From Zea mays (taxonomy: Eukaryota; Streptophyta; Magnoliopsida; Poales; Poaceae), in NCBI RefSeq assembly GCF_902167145.1, contig NC_050097.1, positions 39,664,095-39,728,094 of the forward strand: a DNA stretch of 64,000 bases. The letters run 5' to 3'. Shown here piece by piece: positions 56,783 through 64,000 of this stretch. The position numbers and the translations under genes were made by a program. Below the pieces are notes generated by a model that saw only the letters and a list, made by a program, of their open reading frames with translations, did no database searches and was not told where the DNA came from. Position 1 is the first letter of the stretch. Each line of letters opens with the position of its first letter.

Positions 56783-59700
56783 CCTCGAAGGGAGTGTTGG
56801 TACTCGCTTGGAGGCTTTTGCCGCATTTTTGGTGAGGGGACCGGCCTTTCTCGGTTTTGGTTTTGTTCTGGTGGGTCCACGCGAGCGCACCCGCTGGGTG
56901 TAGCCCCCAAGGCCTCGGAGGAGTGGTTTGACTCCTCCGAGGTCTGAATGCTTTTCGTGGTGCTTCGGTCGGTCTGATCGTTCCCTCATGCGGCCTGGCC
57001 GTAGCCTAGGTGCGTGGTTAGGTTCCAAGTTATCAAGCTGGTTTGTTGACGCTGTCAACAGTTTTGGCCGTAGCCGGGTGCGAGAGCAGCCCCCGAGCCT
57101 CTGCACGGAGCGAGAGGGCGATCAAGGACTTTCCCGACTTTTATCATACGCCCCTGCGTCGCCCTTCCGCAAGGAGGGGGGGGGGGGGGAGCGCCATGTT
57201 GCCCTCGGAGGGCGCCGAACATGGTGTTTCCAGTGAGCTGCTAACGGGTGATCCGAGTGGGCGCCCGTGCCCCGTTCGTTAGGGGTCGGCTGGTGGCCCA
57301 GAGGCGCGCTCCAAAAGTACCTGCGGGTGATTCGCCAGACCCAGACCCCTTCGACAGGGTCCAAGGGCTCGATGCCTCCCTCCGGTGGGATTCCGTTACA
57401 AATCGTTCCCGCCGGTCTCGAAAATGTCCTAGGGTACCTCGAGAGCGTAGCCCGAGCCTCGACCATGTATCGGACGTACCCAGAGTCATCCCTCACTCTG
57501 CGTGCTCTAGGGCGACTGTCGAACCCTTCCGAGGGGCCAGCCTACGAACCCCTGATCAGTAATGGGCACGGAGCCCGAGCGCTCTTGGGTGGTTGTTGAA
57601 CCCTTTCGAGGGGCCAGCCTTCGAACCCCTGATCAGTAATGGGCTTGAAGTCCGAGTGCTCTGGGGCGACTGTCGAAACCCTTTCGAGGGGCCAGCCTTT
57701 GAACCCCTGATCAGTAGGAGGGCTCGGGGCCAGCTTTCTTCGCCGAGAAGGATCCTTTCCACAACATCCCCTTTCCCGGTCCCTGTAGAGAGAGAGAGAG
57801 AGGAGAAGGGGAAGGATATGAATTTAAATAAAGTGGCGCACCTTTTTTTGTCACGGTCATTATGGCGAAGGCGAAGCGACGCCCGCCTCGCCTGCCAGAG
57901 GTGTTGCCTGCTCCGCCGGGGAGTTAATGCGACAGGACGGGCGATTCGCGTGGCGCCCGTTGCGCGTGCGAGTCGTTCGAGGAACGGGGCACGGGTGCGT
58001 CGTCTTCACGCCGTGGGAGAGGGCTCTCCTGTCGCTTCAGGAGGGGACGCGAGCCTGCAGGTGACTTGACTGCTGCTTTCGTTCGTCTGCCACTTCAGTT
58101 ACTGCCGGCCCACTTTTGGCCATGCCAACCGTCGTGCCTACCCCGCGGCTGACTGACCCGTGGCCGTCGCCTTTAGTTGGCACTGTTGGGTCATGCGCAG
58201 GGCTACCTTGAGTCGCGGTACTGGTTCCGCAGTCGAAGAGGCGCAGCATTGGCGCGAGTGGCGGTGTAGCTTCTTGTACGTCGTAACCGGCACGCCGGTT
58301 ACATGACATGCAGGCCCGCTTCCTTTGCGCTGATCCACCGGATGTGGTCGAAGCCAAAAGGGCGCACGGTCGCGGTGCAGTTGGATGCCCGTCGCGTGGC
58401 GGTCCACCCTTTCGACCACCGGTTTCTGCGAAGATGGGAGAGCGCTTGTAACTGTGGGACGGTTACATGCCTCGAGTGCGGCGATTCGCCTTCTTCGTGC
58501 TTCGGATCAACTCGTATGACGCGTGGGTCCCAGCCCCCGTGTCGTAGGGGGAGAACCCTGGAGTATGTCAGTGGAGACTTTGCTCGTGACGCCAAGGGGT
58601 GCAAGTGAGGAGGTCTACCTATAAAAGGGGGATCGATCCCCCGGGGCAGTGGCCATGCCTTCGTTCTCCCCTCATGTATTGCGCCCTTCCACCTTTCGAG
58701 CCCCCAGATGGGGTGCACCAGCATCGCCTTGCTCTTGCTGTCGTTGGAGGAGCACGGCCTCGTGGAGATCGGCACCTTTCGACCATCGCTCGGCTTTAAG
58801 GATTTTCGTCGTGCAGCCCGGCTGCATTCCCTCACCAATGGGCAGTTTGGTGGGGAGAAGCAAGCCGGGCTGTGGCCTCCGCCCCGCCCTCAGCTTCAAG
58901 GATCGTTGTCATCCTTGCTGAGGCGGAGGAGCGCACCGAGTGGGGGGTTGCCTCCGCATGGGCCGGTAACCCTTTTCTTCCACCAGCGTTTGGGGGAGAA
59001 AGGCATCCTCCAGCCCTGCGGAGGCGTCCTCCAGCCATGCGGGGGAAGGTGAACTGCTGCTCCCCGAACAGGGTGCAACTTTCCGTCCTTCGTCCGGGCG
59101 GCGGTCGTGCCGCGCGCGGGCCGGCCACGTCCAGGTCCTCCTCGCACCGTCAGCCGCGCCGAGGGGTCGCCCAACACGTCGTACGCCGCGAGGGCGGTGC
59201 TCGTGTTCTGGGGCAGCCTCGGCGAGGACGGGAGTGAGGACCTGCCGGTGTGCTTTGGGGCGGCCGCTGTTCGCCGGCGCGGTGTCGGTGGGTTAGAACC
59301 CACGGTCGGCGCCCTCCAACTCTTCGGCCTTAGCGGCTTATCCTCGCCCCTCGTGTGGGGACGTGGGCGAGGGCCTCTTCACAGCAGCGTTTTTCCTGAG
59401 GTCATCGCTGCTGCTATTTAGCCACCCAAGGTGGAGGTCGTTGTCTCTGCTGCTGTAGAGGTCACCGGCAAGCCACTTGGAGTTCGTCATCCCGCGGCCC
59501 CCCTGGTGTGGAGGTTGTTCATACCCGCGGGAGCGGAACCGGAGTCCCGTTCGTAAGGAGATATACCGGGTTTTTGCCGGAGCAAAATGTAACCGCTTCA
59601 AGTACTTAGACATTTGTCGTAGGTCGGGAGAACCGTCGAGGGTTCTGCCGACGTCTAAGTCTGTGTAGCATAGTTACCCCAAGTATACGTGTTGTTCTTT

Positions 59701-60877
59701 GTGGCTGTCGAGGCCTGAACATTTGGGTATTTCGAGTATAAAGCTGTGTTCCTTCCTCATTCCGAGCACTGGGACTTGCCTGTTGGCTAGTCGAACCACT
59801 TAACCGAGCGTGAGTTGCCTTTCGCGGAAGGTGACGAGTGAGGTATCCGTATCCCAGAGGCATAGGAGTCCCTCGGCTCGGTCGGCCTTGCCGCTCTAGG
59901 CCTCTCTTGCTCAGTTTTTAGAACCCTCGGTTGCTCTGCGATGAGCCGGAGCCGGAGGCAGCGGTGTTAGCGCAGACAGAGGTGGAGTCAGCTCGGAAAG
60001 AGGCTTCGTCGACGCGGGAGCTGGCGGCTTCCCAGACCGAGGAAGATGTGGCAGCAGCCGCTGGAGCTTGGCCAAGACATCCGCTGGCGTGGTGCTGGTG
60101 TCCTCCCTTAGGTGGAGGTCCTTTCGCCCGGGTCGCCGTCCGAGGCCGGGCCAGGTTCCGCCGAGGCTGGAAACAACGCTTAGGGTGCTGCTGCCCCCCC
60201 TGCCGATGCCCGAACCTGCAGGAACAGTTTGTCTGTAGCATGCACATGTTTTTTCGCGGCCGTCGAGGCCTAAACACTTTATCGTCGTGTTAAAAAGCTA
60301 CGTCTTCTTTCCTCTTATTTTGAGTATCACAACTTGTCTATCAATAGCAGAATCGTTTATCCAAGCGAGAGTTACTTCTCACGGAAGGTGATGAGTGAGG
60401 TAGCCGTATCCCAGAGGCGTAAGAGTTCCTTGGCTCGGTCGGCCTTGCCGCTTACGTGCACTCTTACTTGGTCGTCGGATTCCGTTATTGATACAGTCGA
60501 GAAGGCACGAAAGTCGTTTTCTACCCGAGTGTTTGGACTTGTCTGGTAGCGGGATCGCTTATCCGAGTGTGAGTTACTTCTCGCGGAAGGTGATGAGTGA
60601 GGTATCCGTATCCCAGAGGCGTAGGAGTCCCTCGGCTCGATCGGCCTTGCTGCTTATGTGTACTCTCGTCGTTCTCAGGATCCCGCTATCGATATGGAAG
60701 TCGAAAGCACAAAGGTCGTTTTCGTAGAAAATTTTTCCGAGGAAAATTTTGACGCAGAGGGGGTTCCCCCCTTCTAGCCCCCGAGGGAGGGTCGGGCTTT
60801 GTTGAGGCAAGGCCGACCCTTCCTTGATGGTTAGACTTTGTGTATGTAAACGAGGTACATGAATGACTTAAAACATC
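56783..60877. other. post-pol region of gypsy element with tandem repeats
   Basis: About 4.1 kb between the pol stop and the purine tract. It contains three units of about 82 bp at 57515-57720 (AGGGGCCAGCC...GAACCCCTGATCAGTA). Three copies of GTATCCCAGAGGC with GGCTCGGTCGGCCTTGCCGC lie near 59840, 60400 and 60610. Plus-strand frames are many but short; no domain was recognised. Confidence 0.65.
58619..58628 (+). promoter_or_regulatory. TATA box on the strand opposite to pol
   Basis: CTATAAAAGGGGG on the plus strand, followed by a C-rich leader, could drive an antisense transcript from the post-pol region. Confidence 0.4.
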
Positions 60878-62199
60878 TTAAGGGTAGAAGCGATGTAGCT
60901 GTTGGATGTTCCAAGCGTTGCCGTAGACCTCGCCTTGGTCGTTGGCTAGCTTGTATGTTCCGGGCTTCAAAATCTTGGCGATGATGAAGGGCCCTTCCCA
61001 GGGAGGAGTGAGCTTGTGGTGCCCTCAGGCGTCCTATCGCAGACGAAGCACCAAGTCTCCTACTTGGAAGCCTCGGGGCCGAACGCTTCGGGCGTGGTAG
61101 CGCCGCAGCGACTGCTGGTACCGTGCCGAATGTAGTAAGGCGACGTCCCGAGCCTCCTCGAGCTGGTCCAGCGAGTCCTCTCGGCTGGTCTGGTTGCTTC
61201 GGTCGTCGTACGCCCTGGTCCTCAGGGAGCCGTATTCTAAGTCCGTGGGGAGGACGGCCTCGGCCCCATAGACTAGAAAAAATGGCGAGAAACCCGTTGC
61301 TCGGCTCGACGTCGTCCTCAGACTCCAGACTACCGAGGGTAGCTCTTTCATCCATCGCTTGCCGAACTTGTTGAGGTCGTTGTAGATCCTCGGTTTGAGT
61401 CCCTGCAAAATCATACCGTTGGCGCGCTCCACCTGCCCATTCGTCATGGGGTGAGCCACGACGGCCCAGTCCACACGGATGTGGTGGTCGTCGCAGAAGC
61501 CCAGGAACTTTTTTCCGGTGAACTGCGTGCCGTTGTCGGTGATGATGGAGTTTGGGACCCCGAATCGATGGATGATGTTGGTGAAGAACGCCACCTCCTG
61601 CTCGGACCTGATGCTGGTCAAGGGTCGGACCTCGATCCACTTGGAGAATTTGTCGATGGCGACCAGCAGGTGCGAGAAGCCCTTGGGTGCCTTCTGCAAG
61701 GGACCGACGAGGTCTAGACCCCACACAGCAAACGGCCAGGTGATGGGTATCGTCTGCAAGGCCTGAGCGGGCAGATGCGTCTGCTTTGCGTAGAATTGAC
61801 ACCCCCGGCAGGAGCGTACAATCCTAGTGGCGTCGGCCACCGCGGTTGGCCAATAGAAACCTTGTAGGAAGGCATTTCCCACGAGGGCTCGAGGTGCTGC
61901 ATGGTGACCGCAAGCCCCCGAGTGTATTTCTCGCAACAGCTCTTGTCCTTGGGCGATGGATATGCATCGTTGGAGGATGCCCGAGGGGCTGTGGTGATAG
62001 AGCTTCTTTTCATCACCCAGCAAGATGAATGACTTGGCGTGCCGAGCCAGCCGCCGAGCTTTGGTCTTGTCGAGGGGAAGCTCCCCTTGGAGGAGATATT
62101 CCAGACCCGGGGTCTGCCAGTTTGGATCTGGCGTGACCCCATTCTGTTCCTCCTTGACAGGCAAGGCCTCTTCCTCGATGGCCGAGGGTGAAAGGGAAA
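60878..62199 (-). pseudogene. gypsy pol: integrase with two nonsense changes
   Basis: The minus frame enters from the copia insertion at 62199. It shows the HHCC zinc domain (HSGACGHHAAPRA ... CRGC), the integrase core with its DDE residues (WGLDLVGPL, ITDNGTQFTG, QVERANG) and a GPF motif (PPWEGPFIIAKILKPGTYKL). It ends at TAA 60878 after LHRFYP. Two in-frame stops, TAG at 61034 and TGA at 61025, interrupt VLRLR and GHHKL. Both could arise by C-to-T change of CAG and CGA codons. It is inactive through these stops and through the nested insertion. Confidence 0.88.
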
Positions 62200-63438
62200 T
62201 GTGCCCTTGGGCCATTTCTAAGTATTTTGGTGATTGAGTGTCAACACAAGTGCTTAAATGTGAATCAATGCCCATGGATGAACAAAGTGCAAATCTAGAG
62301 CAAAGGTATGTTTCTAAGTCTTAGTACATTGGTTTTGTGTACTAATATACTTGTCTAAGTATTAGAAACAGGAAGAAGAAGAAGAGAAGAAAGTTGGCTG
62401 TGTACAGCCAACATGCTGTTTCGGTCTGGGGCACCGGACTGTCCGGTGGTGCACCGGACAGTGTCCGGTGCGCCAGGCTGCCTCGGCCTAAGAGGCCGCT
62501 CTCGGGAATTTGCTGACGGCGTACGGCTAAAATTCACCGGACTGTCCGGTGTGCAGCGGACTGTCCGGTGAGCCAACGGTCGGCAGGGCCAACGGTCGGC
62601 CGCGCGATCTGCGCGGGACACGTGGCCAAGCCAACGGTCGGAAGGGGGCACCGGACTGTCCGGTGTGCACCGGACATGTCCGGTGCGCCAACGGCTCCCG
62701 CATCTGCAACGGTCGGCTTCGCCAATTAAGGAAAGGAATCGGGCACCGGACACTGTCCGGTGTGCACCGGACTGTTCGGTGCGCCCGACGACAGAAGGCA
62801 AAGATGGCCTTCCAGATTTGTTCTCAACGGCTCCTAGCTGCCTTGGGGCTATAAAAGGGACCCCTAGGCGCATGGAGGAGTACACCAAGCAACCTTTGAG
62901 CATTCTTGATCATCCACACTCAGTCTTTGCGCATCCGTTTGTGATTCTAAGTGATTCGAGCTCCGTTCTTGTGAGAAACTGTGAGATAGTCTTTGAGCTC
63001 GATTCTTGGCCGTGTGTGTGCGCATTTCGCTGTGGATTTGTGTGTGTTGCTTCCCTCCCTTACTCCATGCTTCTTTGTGAATCTTAAGTGTAAGGGCGAG
63101 AGACTCCAATTTGTGGAGATTCCTCGCGAGTGGGATAAAGATAAGCAAGGCAAAAACACCGTGGTATTCAAGTGGGTCTTTGGACCGCTTGAGAGGGGTT
63201 GATTGCAACCCTCGTCCGTTGGGACGCCACAACGTGGAGTAGGCAAGTTTTGTACTTGGCCGAACCACGGGATAAATCACCGTGTCTTCCCTGTGTTAAA
63301 TTCTTTGTGATTGTCATATTGTGCAAGATCTCCTCTTTAGCCACTTGGCAATTATTGTGCTAACCCTTAACAAGTTTTTGTGGCTATAAGTTAAGTTTTT
63401 ACAGGATCACCTATTCACCCCCCCTCTAGGTGCTCTCA
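62200..63438 (+). repeat. 5' LTR of Opie/Ji-like copia (1,239 bp)
   Basis: It begins TGTGCCCTTGGGCCATTTC and ends GGTGCTCTCA. Between 62428 and 62790 it carries about eight copies of the palindrome-like CACCGGAC(T/A)GTCCGGTG. A TATA box is at 62850-62856 (GGCTATAAAAGGG). Confidence 0.9.
62850..62856 (+). promoter_or_regulatory. TATA box of copia LTR
   Basis: TATAAAA in GGGGCTATAAAAGGGACC, followed by a C-rich stretch suited to transcription start. Confidence 0.7.
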
Positions 63439-63440
63439 AT

Positions 63441-63452
63441 TGGTATCAGAGC
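63441..63452 (+). other. primer binding site, initiator Met-tRNA
   Basis: TGGTATCAGAGC two bases after the LTR end. Confidence 0.92.
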
Positions 63453-63487
63453 CGTTCTCTTCACAAAGGGACTTACCGCCCGAAGAG

Positions 63488-64000
63488 ATGGATCCTAAGG
63501 GGAAGGGAATCGTGATCAACGACAAAGAAAAGGAATCCTTCGTCAACGAGCCGAAGGACGACAAGCCTACCGACTCCGGCTCGGGGCATAGACGGAAGGA
63601 AGGGAAGAAGAAGAAGAAGACAAGGCGCATCAAGGAGATCATCTACTACGACGATAGTGATGAGTCTACTTCTTCCCAAAAGGATGATGACAACGACTAC
63701 AAAAAGACGGTCAATTCGAACTTTTCATTTGATTATTCTCGTATTCAACATAGTTCGAATTCGCATTTGCTTTCCATTCCTCTTGGCAAACCTCCACACT
63801 TCGATGGGGAGGACTACGGATTTTGGAGTCACAAAATGCGTAGTCACTTATTCTCTCTCCATCCAAGCATATGGGAGATTGTGGAGAATGGAATGAAATT
63901 TGATAGCTCGGATAGCCCTATGCTTATAAATGAACAAATTCATAGAAATGCACAAGCTACTACTGTTCTCTTAGCATCTTTGTGCAGGGAAGAGTACAAT
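63488..64000 (+). CDS. copia gag polyprotein, N-terminal part
   Basis: An open frame of 171 codons from ATG 63488 to the right edge. A Lys/Asp-rich N-terminus (MDPKGKGIVINDKEKE) with a basic run leads into the gag core. That core is recognisable by PLGKPPHFDGEDYGFWSHKM and HPSIWEIVENGMKFD, as in Opie/Ji-type elements. The distance from the primer binding site is 35 bases. There is no interruption; the rest lies outside the window. Compared with the copia gag at the left edge it is longer at the N-terminus and belongs to another family. Confidence 0.9.
   Translation, partial: MDPKGKGIVINDKEKESFVNEPKDDKPTDSGSGHRRKEGKKKKKTRRIKEIIYYDDSDESTSSQKDDDNDYKKTVNSNFSFDYSRIQHSSNSHLLSIPLGKPPHFDGEDYGFWSHKMRSHLFSLHPSIWEIVENGMKFDSSDSPMLINEQIHRNAQATTVLLASLCREEYN

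Larger units (their letters stand above)
55424..62199 (-). mobile_element. Ty3/gypsy element, 3' part, interrupted at 62200
   Basis: In the minus sense the order is pol (integrase) from 62199, a long post-pol region (60877-56783), a purine tract and the 3' LTR (56770-55424). The 5' half lies beyond the copia insertion and the window edge. The post-pol region of about 4 kb is unusually long. Confidence 0.88.
62200..64000 (+). mobile_element. Ty1/copia element (Opie/Ji-like), 5' part, runs off right edge
   Basis: In order: 5' LTR (62200-63438), tRNA-Met primer binding site (63441-63452) and gag from 63488. It is inserted in the integrase/pol frame of the gypsy element, so it is the younger of the two. 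GGAAA (62195-62199) would be the target duplication, but the second copy is outside the window. Confidence 0.92.

Noticed and set aside
1..64000. CRISPR arrays, operons, riboswitches, tRNA or rRNA genes
   Set aside because: The window is plant nuclear DNA; none of these structures was seen.

Overview
The window looks like a maize-type grass nuclear genome (Zea mays or a close relative). Intron-containing plant genes with GC-rich first exons sit as islands in a sea of nested LTR retrotransposons, hAT relics and small MITEs. The species is inferred from the style of the elements, not from a search.

Four genes are intact by exon-intron reconstruction. (1) Ribonuclease H2 subunit B lies on the minus strand at 6943-10403: 10 exons, 299 codons before the stop. 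(2) A peroxisomal copper amine oxidase lies on the plus strand at 40229-46873: 12 exons, 780 residues, a TPQ-type tyrosine and a C-terminal SKL. (3) An uncharacterised plant protein lies on the minus strand at 47253-48081: 2 exons, 238 residues. (4) A small secreted X8/CBM43 protein lies on the minus strand at 48592-49308: 4 exons, 122 residues. The amine oxidase and the uncharacterised gene converge, and the last two genes run in tandem.

Layout: 1-3262 is a minus-strand Ty1/copia element running off the left edge (gag, PBS, 5' LTR), inserted in the last visible exon of a RING-protein fragment. 3263-6530 holds minus-strand gene fragments, including a chimera of two unrelated genes. 6943-10403 is RNASEH2B. 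10860-17921 holds a decayed Ty3/gypsy gag-protease piece, a Tourist-like MITE and sequence I cannot assign. 17927-25985 is a very young, non-coding LTR element (two LTRs of about 3.38 kb around 1.3 kb, target duplication GGCAC). 27288-34560 is an Ac-like hAT relic split by a gag-only gypsy element (29134-34470, target duplication CAAGC) that also carries a spliced antisense gene. 34561-39800 is mostly unassigned, with a gag-like relic and a U2 snRNA-like copy. 39824-49308 is the gene cluster. 49309-55423 holds MITEs, including a nested MITE/hAT set. 55424-62199 is the 3' part of a minus-strand gypsy element, itself interrupted at 62200 by a plus-strand Opie/Ji-like copia element that runs off the right edge.

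Nothing prokaryotic, no CRISPR array and no tRNA or rRNA gene was seen. The most unusual items are the gag-plus-antisense-gene element, the young long-LTR non-coding element, the U2-like copy that kept its promoter spacing, and the chimeric gene fragments.
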